The notes under the pieces: model-generated
The model's database searches: none
What the model saw: only the letters and a program-made list of their open reading frames with translations
What the model was told of the DNA's origin: nothing
In this document: positions 42,863 to 53,552 of the stretch, in pieces
Position numbering within the stretch: position 1 is the stretch's first letter
Layout: every line of letters begins with the position of its first letter
From: Bacteroidales bacterium
GTDB taxonomy: Bacteria; Bacteroidota; Bacteroidia; Bacteroidales; Tenuifilaceae
Assembly (NCBI GenBank): GCA_013141385.1
Contig: JABFRB010000016.1
Coordinates: 62,001 to 126,000 of the forward strand
Reading direction: 5' to 3'
DNA length: 64,000 nucleotides
Translations under genes and position numbers: made by a program

Positions 42863-44614
42863 ATGAACGAAGATTTATCCCTATTCTCCGATTTAAAAAA
42901 CAAATTCACCGAAGGTGCTATTATATCAATGCAAAGCACAGCCGATGAGATACAAACAATTTGGATAAATAAGGATTTTATTGTTGATATTTTAAATTAT
43001 TTAAAAAATGGGCTACTTCAACCATACCAATCACTCTATGATTTAACCGCAATTGATGAACGAAGGAGAAACAATCGTCAAGGTCAACCAGAAAGCGATT
43101 TTACAATAGTTTATCATCTCACCTCGTTCGAGTATAATAAAGATCTCAGAATTAAAACACCTCTTTTAGGTGAATACCCTTCAATACCAAGTATTACTGG
43201 TGTATGGGAATCGGCAAATTGGTACGAGCGAGAAGTTTTCGACCTTTTCGGCATCACATTTATTGGGCATCCAAATCTTCGTCGAATTTTACTTCCAAAA
43301 TCGTGGAAGGGGCATCCATTGCGAAAAGAGTATCCTGCACGGGCAACAGAACTAGATCCATACGTTCTCACAGATCAGATGCAAGAAATTGAAGACAACG
43401 ATTTAAAGTTCAACCCTGCTGAGTACAGCTTAAAAACAAAAGCTGAGGATACCGATTTTATGTTTCTGAATATTGGTCCACAACATCCTGGAACACACGG
43501 ATTGTTAAGGCTTGTGCTGCAACTTGATGGTGAGGATATTGTTGACATAATTCCTGATATCGGATTTCATCATCGTGGTGCAGAGAAGATGGGCGAGCGA
43601 CAATCGTGGCATTCTTACATTCCTTATACCGACCGTATTGACTACCTGGGCGGGGTGATTAACAATCTTGCATATGTTCTATCTGTAGAAAAATTATCAG
43701 GTATCGAAGTTCCTGATAGGGTAAAGTTTATTCGTGTTATGATGTGCGAACTATTCCGCATAGCAAGCCATTTGGTATGGTTGGGAACCTATGCACAGGA
43801 TTTAGGTCAGATGTCGCCTGTGTTTTTTGCATTTAATGATAGAGAGAAGATTTTTGATATTGTTTCAGCAGTTACTGGCGGTAGAATGCACCCTTCGTGG
43901 TTTAGGATTGGTGGGGTTGCACACGATTTGCCCAAAGGATGGGAAAAGATGGTTCAGGATTTTGTAAACTATTTCCCCAAAAGGTTGAAGGAGTTCGAGA
44001 AAACAATAATTCAAAATAGAATATTCAAAGCACGAACTATTGGAATTGGTGCATACACCACTCAAGAGGCCATTGAATGGGGAATCACGGGTGCTGGATT
44101 AAGAGCTACTGGATATAATTTCGATTATCGTAAAAAGCGACCATATTCTGGGTATGAGAATTTCGAATTTGATATTCCCCTAGGAAAAAATGGCGATTGC
44201 TTCGATAGATCCTTGGTTCGTATGGGTGAAATGCGTCAGAGTTTAAGAATAGTTGAACAGTGCGTAAAGAATATGCCCGCAGGGCTATATAAATCGGAGC
44301 ACCCATTAACTACACCTCCGTTAAAAGAACGCACAATGCAAGATATTGAAACATTGATTACACATTTTCTTGGTGTTACCTGGGGTCCAGTTATTCCAGC
44401 AGGAGAGGCAATGGTCCCAATTGAGGCAGCAAAAGGAAGTAATGGTTACTATCTTATTAGCGATGGTAACACCTCTGCGTACCGTTCACGAATCCGCACC
44501 CCTTCGTTTCCGCATTTGCAGATGCTTCCTTTAATTAGTCGTGGTTATACAATTCCTGATTTGCTTTCGATTTTAGGTGCGCTTGATTTTGTGCTGGCGG
44601 ATTTGGATAGATAG
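42863..44614 (+). CDS. nuoCD: NADH-quinone oxidoreductase fused subunits C and D
   Basis: 583 residues. The N-terminal third is the 30-kDa NuoC domain ([19 protein letters not shown]...[32 protein letters not shown]). The rest is the 49-kDa NuoD domain ([54 protein letters not shown], and a C-terminal [11 protein letters not shown]). The quinone site lies at the NuoD-NuoB interface. The C-D fusion is common in Bacteroidota and in E. coli. Confidence 0.97.
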   Translation: MNEDLSLFSDLKNKFTEGAIISMQSTADEIQTIWINKDFIVDILNYLKNGLLQPYQSLYDLTAIDERRRNNRQGQPESDFTIVYHLTSFEYNKDLRIKTPLLGEYPSIPSITGVWESANWYEREVFDLFGITFIGHPNLRRILLPKSWKGHPLRKEYPARATELDPYVLTDQMQEIEDNDLKFNPAEYSLKTKAEDTDFMFLNIGPQHPGTHGLLRLVLQLDGEDIVDIIPDIGFHHRGAEKMGERQSWHSYIPYTDRIDYLGGVINNLAYVLSVEKLSGIEVPDRVKFIRVMMCELFRIASHLVWLGTYAQDLGQMSPVFFAFNDREKIFDIVSAVTGGRMHPSWFRIGGVAHDLPKGWEKMVQDFVNYFPKRLKEFEKTIIQNRIFKARTIGIGAYTTQEAIEWGITGAGLRATGYNFDYRKKRPYSGYENFEFDIPLGKNGDCFDRSLVRMGEMRQSLRIVEQCVKNMPAGLYKSEHPLTTPPLKERTMQDIETLITHFLGVTWGPVIPAGEAMVPIEAAKGSNGYYLISDGNTSAYRSRIRTPSFPHLQMLPLISRGYTIPDLLSILGALDFVLADLDR

Positions 44615-44624
44615 AAAAATGTGA

Positions 44625-44662
44625 CAATTTGAAGATTTGAGAATGAGAAAATTTGAAAATGA
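44625..44662. repeat. short ATTTGA-rich repeat between nuoCD and nuoE
   Basis: Four near-copies of AATTTGA/GATTTGA/AATTTGA separated by a few bases, all in one orientation. Such strings occur between genes in Bacteroidota genomes; it is not coding. Confidence 0.45.
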
Positions 44663-44732
44663 TGCACCTTGATCTTGCATTACTTGTGAAAAATCATTCT
44701 AGGTAAATAGAAAATATACTTGTACAAAGATT

Positions 44733-45197
44733 ATGTTGAGCGAAAAAGAAAGAGAAGAGATACTTGAAGAGACCAAACTCTATCCATTCCCAAAAGCAGC
44801 ATGTATTGATGCTTTAAAAATTGTTCAACATCACAGGGGGTGGATATCGGATGAAGCAATTGCTGATATAGCATCGGAATTGTCCATGTCTAAAGATGAG
44901 GTTGATGGAGTTGCTAGTTTTTACACTCGCCTGTATCGAAAGCCAGTTGGAAGGAATGTGATTTTAATCTGCGATAGCGTCAGCTGTATGATAATGGGTT
45001 ATGAATCAATCTACGACTATATCTCAAAGAAACTAGGAATTAAATTTGGTGAAACCACATCCGATGGACGGTTTACGCTTATTCCCAATACATGCTTGGG
45101 CGATTGCGACCATGCTCCGGCATTAATGATAAATAACGATCACTACAATAATCTAAGCATTGAAAAGATTGACTCAATGCTCGAAAAATATCAGTAG
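44733..45197 (+). CDS. nuoE: NADH-quinone oxidoreductase subunit E
   Basis: 154 residues, the 24-kDa thioredoxin-like subunit with a [2Fe-2S] cluster. Ligands lie in ICDSVSCMIMGYESI and TCLGDCDHAPALMIN. The helical N terminus (ALKIVQHHRGWISDEAIADIASELSMSKDEVDGVASFYTRLYRKPVG) is typical. Its presence, with F and G, means the complex takes electrons from NADH. Confidence 0.96.
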   Translation: MLSEKEREEILEETKLYPFPKAACIDALKIVQHHRGWISDEAIADIASELSMSKDEVDGVASFYTRLYRKPVGRNVILICDSVSCMIMGYESIYDYISKKLGIKFGETTSDGRFTLIPNTCLGDCDHAPALMINNDHYNNLSIEKIDSMLEKYQ

Positions 45198-45203
45198 TTT
45201 ATT

Positions 45204-46478
45204 ATGGAGACCCCACTAACTAAATATATCAAGCCAAATCAAGCCCCCCTAGATCTAAAGGAGTATGAAAAAACGGGGGGATACGAGGGTGTCAAAAAAA
45301 TTCTTAAGGGGATGTTGCCCGATGATATCATTGGTCTTGTAAAAACATCGAATCTATTGGGTAGAGGTGGTGCTGGTTTTCAAACTGGGCTCAAATGGAG
45401 TTTAGTGCCAAAGGAAAAGGATGTGGCTGGAGTCCGCTATCTAGTAGCCAATGCCGATGAAATGGAGCCGGGCACTTTCAAAGACAGATATCTTCTGGAA
45501 GGAAATCCTCATCAGCTGATTGAAGGAATGATTATTGCCTCGTATGCAATTCAAGCCGAAAAGGCATATATTTTCATGCGATGGGCTTATAAGAAGGCAG
45601 AGGTCATCATCAAAAAAGCAATTGAAGAAGCTTATAGTGCAGGATATCTTGGAAAAAATATTTTGGGTTCGGGTTATAACTTAGATTTACATCTTCATAC
45701 AAGCGCTGGGAGGTATATCTGCGGTGAAGAATCTGCCCTGCTGAATGCCCTTGAAGGAAAAAGAGGAATACCACGAGCAAAACCACCCTTCCCCGCAACT
45801 AGCGGATTGTTTGGTCAACCAACGGTTATAAACAATGTAGAAACACTCAGTTGGATACCTCATATCATCGAAAATGGTTCTGATTGGTTCATTAAGCTAA
45901 GCACATCGGGTGAAGGAGGAACTAAACTTTACGGAGTAAGCGGGCGAGTCAAGAAGCCCGGTCTTTGGGAGTTACCGCTTGGAACAACAATTCGTGAGAT
46001 AATAGAGGATTATGCAGGTGGAATGCAGGATGGCTATCAGCTAAAAGGAATAATTCCTGGTGGAGCATCAACTGATTTTCTTATTGCAAGTCAGATTGAT
46101 ACAAAAATGGATTTTGCGTCTGTTAGGGCAGCAGGGAGTAGACTTGGTACAGGCACCATGATGATTCTTGATGATAAAACCTGCCCAGTTGCATTTATTC
46201 ATAATCTAATTAAATTTTTTGCCAAGGAGAGTTGTGGTTTTTGCACACCATGCCGCGAAGGTCTACCATGGGTTGAAAAGGTCTTGATGAAATTCGAGGA
46301 GGGTAATGCAACTCTTAAAGACATTGAAATACTTGAATTTCATACCAAATATCTTGTCCCTGGCAATACCTTCTGTGCACATGCTCCGGGTGCAATGGAA
46401 CCACTCCAAAGCGGTTTAAAATATTTCAAAGATGATTTTTTACGGCATATTAACGAGAAACACTGTCCATGGAGGTAG
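45204..46478 (+). CDS. nuoF: NADH-quinone oxidoreductase subunit F
   Basis: 424 residues. Binds FMN and NADH and holds a [4Fe-4S] cluster. The NADH/FMN loops are GRGGAGFQTGLKWSLVP and ANADEMEPGTFKDRYLL, YICGEESALLNALEGKRGIPRAKPP follows, and the cluster site is ESCGFCTPCREG plus a downstream Cys in NTFCAHAPGA. It starts 7 bp after nuoE. Confidence 0.97.
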   Translation: METPLTKYIKPNQAPLDLKEYEKTGGYEGVKKILKGMLPDDIIGLVKTSNLLGRGGAGFQTGLKWSLVPKEKDVAGVRYLVANADEMEPGTFKDRYLLEGNPHQLIEGMIIASYAIQAEKAYIFMRWAYKKAEVIIKKAIEEAYSAGYLGKNILGSGYNLDLHLHTSAGRYICGEESALLNALEGKRGIPRAKPPFPATSGLFGQPTVINNVETLSWIPHIIENGSDWFIKLSTSGEGGTKLYGVSGRVKKPGLWELPLGTTIREIIEDYAGGMQDGYQLKGIIPGGASTDFLIASQIDTKMDFASVRAAGSRLGTGTMMILDDKTCPVAFIHNLIKFFAKESCGFCTPCREGLPWVEKVLMKFEEGNATLKDIEILEFHTKYLVPGNTFCAHAPGAMEPLQSGLKYFKDDFLRHINEKHCPWR

Positions 46479-46480
46479 TA

Positions 46481-49171
46481 ATGGTAAAAATTCAAATTGA
46501 TGGAACAACATACGAGGTAAAACCCGGTAAAAATCTACTGGAAACATGCCTTTCACTGGGTTTTGATATTCCATACTTTTGCTTTCATCCTTCCCTAGGT
46601 TCTGTGGGTGCTTGTAGACTTTGTGCCGTAAAGAAATATGCAAATTCCAACGATAAAACTGGTCGAATTGTAATGTCGTGCATGGAACCTGCTGTTGATG
46701 GGTTGATTATTTCAGTGGCAGATCCCGAAGTTAAGGCTTTTAGAGCATCTATTTTGGAGAGCCTAATGACAAATCATCCGCACGATTGCCCTGTTTGCGA
46801 TGAGGGCGGCGAATGTCACTTGCAGGATATGACCGTAATGACTGGTCATAACTATCGCCGATTTGATTTTAAGAAGAGGACTCATAAGAATCAAAACCTT
46901 GGCCCTTTTATTCATCACGAGATGAACCGATGTATTCAGTGCTATCGCTGTGTAAGGTTTTATAGAGATTATGCAGGAGGGAAAGATCTTAATGTATTTG
47001 GATCTGCAAATAATGTATACTTCGGAAGGCATGAAGAGGGAACGCTGGAAAGCGAGTTTAGCGGAAATCTTGCAGAGATATGCCCTACAGGGGTATTCAC
47101 TGATAAAACTCTCAAAAAACATTTCACCCGTAAATGGGATTTAACCAATGCTCCATCAATATGCGTTCATTGTAGCCTCGGGTGTAATACCATTGCAAGC
47201 GAACGCTACGGTTCATTACGAAGAGTTGTAAGTCGTTATAATGGAGATGTTAATGGATACCTGCTCTGCGATAGGGGCAGATTTGGCTATGAGTTTGTAA
47301 ACAGTACCAAAAGGATTAAAAATCCTCAGATACGCCAATCGAAAGGAAGTGCGCTTGAAGTAAAAGAGGTTAATGAAATTATTCCGAAACTTTCAGAAGC
47401 ATTAAAAAGTAAAAGTCTTGTTGGCATTGGTTCTCCTAGAGCTTCGCTTGAAGCAAACTTTGCACTCTCAAAATTAGTTGGTACGGAGAATTTCTATCAT
47501 GGGATTTCCGATAAAGAATATCATCTCACAAAACTTTGTCTTCAAATCCTAACCAGCAATGCAGTTCACTCACCTTCATTGAAAGAGGTTGAAAAGGCAG
47601 ATGCAATCTTTATTCTTGGTGAGGATGTGACCAATACAGCACCAATGCTAGCCTTAGCCATACGTCAAGCCACTAGAAATAAATCCATCGAAAAAGCCGA
47701 AAAAATTGGAATTCCAAAATGGAATGATGCGGCTGTTCGTGAATTGGCACAAAATATTCACAGTCCATTGTTTATTGCTTCTCCCTATTTCACAAAACTC
47801 GATGAACTTGCTGAAATTACCTATAGAGCGACATCAGAAGATATTGCAAGACTAGGATTTGCGGTTGCTTCGTATATTAGTAACGATGCTCCTTCTGTAG
47901 ATAATTTGAATATTGATATTCAAAATCAAGCCAAGAGAATTGCAGAAGGACTCAAACAGTCCAAGAATCCTCTAATTATTATTGGTGCTCAAGGAAATGA
48001 AGAGATCGCTCATGCCACAACAAATATTGCTCTGGCTCTAAACTCAATCGATAAAAAAATATCTTTAAGTATTGCCCTACCTGAAAGCAACAGTATGGGT
48101 TTAGGTATGATGGAAGGTAAGCCATTTGGAGATCTTAGGATTGAAAACGATACGACTCTAGTTATTCTAGAAAATGACCTATACCGAAGGGTCGAAAAGT
48201 CAATAGTTGATGATCTTTTAGAAAAATGCCAGAATATAATTGTTCTTGATCAACTAATGAACAATACATCAGCAAAGGCCAATATTCTAATGCCCACAGG
48301 CACTTTTGCTGAGTCAGAAGGAACACTAGTAAACAATGAGGGTCGTGCTCAACGTTACTATAGCGTCTTTCCCGCAGTTGAACCAATTAGGGAAAGTTGG
48401 CGTTGGGTTGTTGAACTCATGAGAATTCAGGGTAAACCAGAAGGTAACTCATGGCAAAAGTTTGATGATGTTGTTAATTCAATGGCTGTTTCATATCCTA
48501 TTCTCTCGAAAATTAAAGAACATCTACCAAATGCTGAATTCAGAATGTTCAACGAGAAAATCTCAAGACAAACTATGCGTTTTAGCGGTAGAACTGCGAT
48601 AAATGCGAACATCAGCGTTCATGAGCAAAAACCACCACTGGATGCTAATTCTCCTTTGGCCTTTAGCATGGAGGGATATCAAGGAGTTCCGCCATCATCG
48701 CTAACACCATTCCACTGGGCTCCAGGGTGGAATTCAAATCAGGCTGCAAATAAGTATATGGTCGAACCGAATGGTGAGTTAAAGGGTGGAAATCCGGGTA
48801 TTCGGTTAATAGAGAGTACAACTAGTCAACAACAATCATACTATAAAAGCATTCCTCAACCTTTTAAACCAAGCGATGAGGGATTATTTATTGTTCCTGT
48901 TCATCAAATTTTTGGCTCAGAGGAACTGAGTTCAAATGGGGAGGCATTGTCAAGTCGCATTCCTGAGCCATTTATCAAAATCAACCTAAAAGAGGCAACA
49001 AGGTATAGTATAAAAGGTAATGATACGGTTCATCTCACCATGGAAAATATTGATGTTTTAGTTAAAGTTGATATTGATGCTAGCATTCCTGATGGTATTG
49101 CAGGTATCTCTTTTAATCTGCCGGGGATGCCATTTATTAGTTTGCCTAAACTGGGAATAATAAAAAAATGA
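46481..49171 (+). CDS. nuoG: NADH-quinone oxidoreductase subunit G
   Basis: About 896 residues. I chose the ATG at 46481 because GGAGGT lies just upstream; an ATG at 46469 overlaps nuoF. Iron-sulfur sites run in order: [2Fe-2S] CFHPSLGSVGACRLC, the His/Cys cluster DCPVCDEGGECHLQ, CIQCYRCVRF and CPTGVF, and the molybdopterin-oxidoreductase-like [4Fe-4S] CVHCSLGC. The C-terminal part is a degenerate molybdopterin enzyme domain. The length resembles E. coli NuoG (about 908). Confidence 0.95.
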   Translation: MVKIQIDGTTYEVKPGKNLLETCLSLGFDIPYFCFHPSLGSVGACRLCAVKKYANSNDKTGRIVMSCMEPAVDGLIISVADPEVKAFRASILESLMTNHPHDCPVCDEGGECHLQDMTVMTGHNYRRFDFKKRTHKNQNLGPFIHHEMNRCIQCYRCVRFYRDYAGGKDLNVFGSANNVYFGRHEEGTLESEFSGNLAEICPTGVFTDKTLKKHFTRKWDLTNAPSICVHCSLGCNTIASERYGSLRRVVSRYNGDVNGYLLCDRGRFGYEFVNSTKRIKNPQIRQSKGSALEVKEVNEIIPKLSEALKSKSLVGIGSPRASLEANFALSKLVGTENFYHGISDKEYHLTKLCLQILTSNAVHSPSLKEVEKADAIFILGEDVTNTAPMLALAIRQATRNKSIEKAEKIGIPKWNDAAVRELAQNIHSPLFIASPYFTKLDELAEITYRATSEDIARLGFAVASYISNDAPSVDNLNIDIQNQAKRIAEGLKQSKNPLIIIGAQGNEEIAHATTNIALALNSIDKKISLSIALPESNSMGLGMMEGKPFGDLRIENDTTLVILENDLYRRVEKSIVDDLLEKCQNIIVLDQLMNNTSAKANILMPTGTFAESEGTLVNNEGRAQRYYSVFPAVEPIRESWRWVVELMRIQGKPEGNSWQKFDDVVNSMAVSYPILSKIKEHLPNAEFRMFNEKISRQTMRFSGRTAINANISVHEQKPPLDANSPLAFSMEGYQGVPPSSLTPFHWAPGWNSNQAANKYMVEPNGELKGGNPGIRLIESTTSQQQSYYKSIPQPFKPSDEGLFIVPVHQIFGSEELSSNGEALSSRIPEPFIKINLKEATRYSIKGNDTVHLTMENIDVLVKVDIDASIPDGIAGISFNLPGMPFISLPKLGIIKK

Positions 49172-49202
49172 ATTAATGAATCCAGTATAAAAAAATAAAT
49201 AA

Positions 49203-49296
49203 TGCCACCAAAACACCAACACACAAAAAACCACAAAGGGCTTAAAATAAATGAATTAAATTTGGTGATGTTTTGTGTTTTAGTGTTTTGGTGGCA
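49203..49296. repeat. palindromic element between nuoG and nuoH
   Basis: TGCCACCAAAACAC (49203-49216) and GTGTTTTGGTGGCA (49283-49296) are perfect inverted copies. The arms extend inward with a few mismatches (ACACAAAA / TTTTGTGT) to about 26 bp each. Confidence 0.65.
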
Positions 49297-49333
49297 AAAA
49301 TTTATACTGAACACATTGATTAAAAACTAAACC

Positions 49334-50278
49334 ATGGAATATATTTTCATTATCGCAGGGGTTTTGCTAATCGTACTAACAATAGCTGCCGGATTAATAT
49401 GGGTAGAACGTAGGCTTCTTGCACTTTGGCAGGATAGATATGGCCCCAATAGGGTTGGTCCATTCGGGCTATTTCAGGTGCTTGCAGATATGATCAAGAT
49501 TTTCTTTAAGGAGGACTGGATACCACCTTTTGCCGACAAAGCGGTATTCGTTATTGCTCCGGGAATACTAATGATTACAATCCTTCTAACATTTGCAATA
49601 ATTCCTTTTACTGATAGCTTTTTTGTTCTTGATTCGAACATCGGTCTTCTTTTCTTTTTAGGGAATTCATCGCTTGGAGTTTATAGTATTGTTCTTGGTG
49701 GCTGGGCATCGAATAATAAATATTCGCTTTTAGGATCTATCAGAGCATCTGCCCAGATGCTTACCTATGAGGTATTTATGGGTCTTTCGCTAATGGGAAT
49801 TGTGATGATGTCCGATAGTTTTAATCTCCGTGAGATTGTTGAAGCCCAAAGAGGTATGTGGTTCGTTTTTCCTCAGTTTATCGGGTTTGTTGTATTTCTG
49901 ATTGCTGGAGTTGCAGAAACACATCGAACGCCTTTTGATATACCCGAAGCTGAGGGCGAATTGGTTGCTGGATACCATTCCGAGTATTCAGGGATGAAGT
50001 TCGGGATGTTCTTTGTAGGAGAATATCTAGGGGTAACCTTAATATCCGCATTAATTGTCACTCTATTTTTTGGAGGTTGGTTGGGCCCATCATTCCTACC
50101 ACCAGCATTTTGGTTTTTCTTCAAAACAGCATTTTTCATCTGCTTCTTTGTTTTATTGCGAGCATCTTTGCCCAGACCTCGCTATGATCAACTGATGGAT
50201 TTTGGGTGGAAGATATTACTACCATTGGTTTTATTAAATGTTTTGGTTACAGGGGCGGTTATACTGTACCTACAATAA
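49334..50278 (+). CDS. nuoH: NADH-quinone oxidoreductase subunit H
   Basis: 314 residues, about eight transmembrane helices; forms the quinone chamber with B and D. Signature motifs are [41 protein letters not shown] and [31 protein letters not shown]. The C terminus [18 protein letters not shown] is typical. Confidence 0.97.
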   Translation: MEYIFIIAGVLLIVLTIAAGLIWVERRLLALWQDRYGPNRVGPFGLFQVLADMIKIFFKEDWIPPFADKAVFVIAPGILMITILLTFAIIPFTDSFFVLDSNIGLLFFLGNSSLGVYSIVLGGWASNNKYSLLGSIRASAQMLTYEVFMGLSLMGIVMMSDSFNLREIVEAQRGMWFVFPQFIGFVVFLIAGVAETHRTPFDIPEAEGELVAGYHSEYSGMKFGMFFVGEYLGVTLISALIVTLFFGGWLGPSFLPPAFWFFFKTAFFICFFVLLRASLPRPRYDQLMDFGWKILLPLVLLNVLVTGAVILYLQ

Positions 50279-50293
50279 AAAAAGTATAATAGT

Positions 50294-50809
50294 ATGTTCA
50301 GCATATTACGAAGTATTTGGTTAACATTTCTGCACGCTTTTCATAAACGTGAAACGGTTGGCTATCCTGAGAAAAAGCCATACCTGCCACCTCGATATCG
50401 AGGGAGAATAGTGCTAACACGCGACTCTGACGGGAATGAAAGATGCGTGGCGTGTAATCTTTGCGCAGCAGCATGTCCTGTTGATTGCATATCGTTACAA
50501 GCAACTGAGGATGAGAACGGGAGAAGATATCCCGAATTCTTCCGAATTAATTTTTCACGCTGCATTTTCTGTGGTTTATGTGAAGAAGCCTGTCCAACCT
50601 ATGCAATACAACTTACACCCGATTTCGAATTGGGTGAATACGATAGGCAGAGCATGGTTTATGAGAAGGAACATCTACTAATTAGCGGCGAGGGCAAGTA
50701 TCATGGGTATAATTTTTACAAAAATGCGGGGGTTGACATGGGTGTAAAAGCAAAGGGGGAAGGTGAAAACGAAGAACCTACTGTGGATTTAAAGAGTTTA
50801 TTAAAGTAA
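50294..50809 (+). CDS. nuoI: NADH-quinone oxidoreductase subunit I
   Basis: 171 residues. Ferredoxin-like subunit with two [4Fe-4S] clusters bound by [15 protein letters not shown] and [15 protein letters not shown], linking NuoG to NuoB. It starts 15 bp after nuoH. Confidence 0.97.
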   Translation: MFSILRSIWLTFLHAFHKRETVGYPEKKPYLPPRYRGRIVLTRDSDGNERCVACNLCAAACPVDCISLQATEDENGRRYPEFFRINFSRCIFCGLCEEACPTYAIQLTPDFELGEYDRQSMVYEKEHLLISGEGKYHGYNFYKNAGVDMGVKAKGEGENEEPTVDLKSLLK

Positions 50810-50822
50810 AATACAATTACTA

Positions 50823-51338
50823 ATGAATACTATCTTTTACATTGCAGGTGCAATAGCATTGCTCTCTTCAATTCTAGCAATTACCAATCGAAATGCAATT
50901 CATGCGCTTATATATCTCATACTCTCCCTGCTTTCTATATCAGTGATATTTTATATTCTCGGAGCACCCTTTATTGCTGCACTTGAAGTAATTGTTTACG
51001 CAGGTGCAATTATGGTGCTTTTCATTTTTGTTGTGATGATGCTGAATATCGGATTAGAAGAGGAACTGGAGAATAAATGGCTAAAACCCCGCATGTGGAT
51101 TCTACCCTCAATAATTGCAGCAATTCTTCTTGCAAATTTAATTTATGCACTAAGGGTTTTGGAACATCAAACGGTTACTCCTCAGATAATTCAACCCAAA
51201 CAAATAGGTATTTCACTTTTTACAACATATCTGCTTGCCGTTGAACTATCCGCAATACTATTGTTAGCGGGTATTATCGGTGCGTATCATATAGGAAAAC
51301 AGAAGAAAAAAATTATACATCGATTTTTAAAAAAATAG
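50823..51338 (+). CDS. nuoJ: NADH-quinone oxidoreductase subunit J
   Basis: 171 residues, five transmembrane helices. The family motif ALEVIVYAGAIMVLFIFVVMML includes the pi-bulge helix that links quinone chemistry to proton pumping. It has a basic C-terminal tail and lies 13 bp after nuoI. Confidence 0.95.
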   Translation: MNTIFYIAGAIALLSSILAITNRNAIHALIYLILSLLSISVIFYILGAPFIAALEVIVYAGAIMVLFIFVVMMLNIGLEEELENKWLKPRMWILPSIIAAILLANLIYALRVLEHQTVTPQIIQPKQIGISLFTTYLLAVELSAILLLAGIIGAYHIGKQKKKIIHRFLKK

Positions 51339-51341
51339 AAT

Positions 51342-51662
51342 ATGGTAACTGTTTCGCTTGAAGTACAGATACTCTTTGCAGGATTGCTCTTTTTGATAGG
51401 ATTAGTTGGTCTGCTTGTTCGTCGAAATATCATTTTTATGCTGATGTCGATAGAAATAATGCTAAACAGTGCTGGCTTGGTTTTCGTAATTGCCGGATCT
51501 CATTGGGCTCAGGCCGATGGTCAGGTGATGTTTATCTTTATTCTAACAGTTGCGGCAGCAGAAGTTTCCGTTGGATTAGCCCTGATACTTCAGATGTACC
51601 ATCATTTTAAAACGCTCGATGCAGATGCCCTCAATACGCTTCGAGACAAAAATGAAAGATAA
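51342..51662 (+). CDS. nuoK: NADH-quinone oxidoreductase subunit K
   Basis: 106 residues, three transmembrane helices. RRNIIFMLMSIEIMLNSAGLVFV and AAAEVSVGLALILQMYHHF contain the two conserved membrane glutamates. 3 bp after nuoJ. Confidence 0.96.
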   Translation: MVTVSLEVQILFAGLLFLIGLVGLLVRRNIIFMLMSIEIMLNSAGLVFVIAGSHWAQADGQVMFIFILTVAAAEVSVGLALILQMYHHFKTLDADALNTLRDKNER

Positions 51663-51674
51663 TAATTAACAAAC

Positions 51675-53552
51675 ATGACAGCATACATTCCATTTATACC
51701 GGCAATTCCGCTTTTCAGCTCGCTGATTATTATTCTTTTTGGAAAAATTCTTTCAAAAAGAGTTGTCGCATTTCTTGGGGTTGGATCAGTTTCACTTTCA
51801 GCTCTAATCACGATTATTGCTGGAATAAGTTTTATCTCTTCTCCCCCAGCAAGTGGTTCATACACTGTAACTGTTTGGAACTGGCTGACTGCTGGAGGTT
51901 TTTCAGCAAATATTGCTTTCTCTGTTGATGCTTTATCTCTGATATTCTGTTTTGTTATCACATTTGTTGGTGCGCTTATCCATTTATATTCAGTGGAATT
52001 CATGGATCACGACGAAGGATTTGCACGCTTTTTTGCTTACATGAATCTTTTTGTCAGCTCAATGCTAATATTGGTTTTAGCAGATAATCTGTTGCTCATG
52101 TATCTGGGCTGGGAGGGCGTTGGGCTTTGTAGCTACTTGCTAATCGGTTTTTGGTATAAGGAACCCGAAAATGGGTACGCTGCCCGTAAAGCATTTATCG
52201 TTACTCGTGTTGGCGATACTGCAATGATAATCGGACTTTTCCTTCTTTTTATCAACCTAGGAACTCTGAATATTAATGAGTTGATGCAACAAGCATCGCT
52301 AAAATGGGCTGTAAGCTCTCCACTTGCGATTCTATCTGCTGCACTATTACTAGGTGGTGCATTAGGAAAATCGGCTCAACTACCTTTACAAACATGGTTA
52401 CCCGATGCCATGGCAGGGCCATCGCCTGTTAGCGCATTGATACATGCCGCAACTATGGTAACTGCGGGTGTTTATCTTATTGCCAGAACTCATGTTTTAT
52501 TTGCCCTCGCTCCTGCTGTACAAGCAGCTGTGGCAATAATCGGAGCAGCCACCTTGATCGTTGCTGGTTTTAGCGCATTAACACAACATGATTTCAAACG
52601 AGTACTAGCCTATTCAACTATCAGCCAGATTGGTTATATGTTTCTTGCGCTTGGCGTTGGCGCATGGAGTGCTGCTGTATTCCACTTCATGATTCATGCA
52701 TTTTTTAAAGCCCTTCTATTCCTTGGCGCAGGGGCAGTAATTCATTTGCTACATCATGAACATGATATGTTTAAGATGGGAGGCCTCTGGAAAAAATTGC
52801 CAATAATATTTATTACTTTTCTAATTGGTTCAGCCTCGCTTGCTGCATTACCATTGATAAGTGCAGGATTTTACAGCAAGGACGCAATACTTTGGTTCGC
52901 ATGGTCATCAACAAATGGAAGCAAATGGTTATGGCTTGCAGCGTATTTCGGAGCGTTCATCACATCCATTTATACTTTTAGGATGATTTTCGTAACCTTC
53001 TTTGGCGAAGCCAAAACCGAACCTACACACAAACCCGGAAAATTAATGACCATCCCGTTGGTTGTTCTTGCAATCTTATCTCTTATCGGAGGTTTTATTG
53101 AACTACCTGAAAATTTTGGACATTTTCAGATTTTTTCGAAATTTTTAAGCACAACACTTCCATCGATTCAACTTGCAGGTGAATCTCACAATGAATTGTT
53201 ATTCCAGATCCTTTCGGCTGTAGCATCACTATTAGGAATTTATCTGGCTTATCTTTTATATTTCAAGAAATCATCATTTGCCAAATCGTTTAGTAATAGC
53301 CAATTAGCAAACTTTTTTTACAAAGGATGGCAATTCGATTGGCTTTACGATAGGATATTCGTAAAACCTTTGGTTTGGTTCTCGGAGATCAACAAGAACG
53401 ATTTTATCGATAAAATTTATACCGCAATTGCTAAAGCTACCGACTTCCTCAATAGCCTGCTTAGTAGAACACAGCAAGGTCGCCTCAGATGGTATGTAAT
53501 GGTATTAACGGCTGGTGTTGTAATAATTTTAACATTTATGCTTAACCTATGA
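51675..53552 (+). CDS. nuoL: NADH-quinone oxidoreductase subunit L
   Basis: 625 residues, an antiporter-like proton-pumping subunit with the long lateral helix at the C terminus. Motifs: LLMYLGWEGVGLCSYLLIGFWY, the pumping lysine in GKSAQLPLQTWLPDAMAGPSPVSALIHAATMVTAGVYL, and HDFKRVLAYSTISQIGYM. Its stop overlaps the nuoM start by 4 bp. Confidence 0.97.
   Translation: MTAYIPFIPAIPLFSSLIIILFGKILSKRVVAFLGVGSVSLSALITIIAGISFISSPPASGSYTVTVWNWLTAGGFSANIAFSVDALSLIFCFVITFVGALIHLYSVEFMDHDEGFARFFAYMNLFVSSMLILVLADNLLLMYLGWEGVGLCSYLLIGFWYKEPENGYAARKAFIVTRVGDTAMIIGLFLLFINLGTLNINELMQQASLKWAVSSPLAILSAALLLGGALGKSAQLPLQTWLPDAMAGPSPVSALIHAATMVTAGVYLIARTHVLFALAPAVQAAVAIIGAATLIVAGFSALTQHDFKRVLAYSTISQIGYMFLALGVGAWSAAVFHFMIHAFFKALLFLGAGAVIHLLHHEHDMFKMGGLWKKLPIIFITFLIGSASLAALPLISAGFYSKDAILWFAWSSTNGSKWLWLAAYFGAFITSIYTFRMIFVTFFGEAKTEPTHKPGKLMTIPLVVLAILSLIGGFIELPENFGHFQIFSKFLSTTLPSIQLAGESHNELLFQILSAVASLLGIYLAYLLYFKKSSFAKSFSNSQLANFFYKGWQFDWLYDRIFVKPLVWFSEINKNDFIDKIYTAIAKATDFLNSLLSRTQQGRLRWYVMVLTAGVVIILTFMLNL

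Noticed and set aside
44625-44732. ATTTGA repeats as a small CRISPR-like or tandem-repeat array
   Set aside because: Units are 6-7 bp with irregular spacing and no spacers.
49030-49314. 94-residue minus-strand frame across the nuoG end and the nuoG-H palindrome
   Set aside because: Opposite to the operon, mostly translated repeat sequence, no family resemblance.
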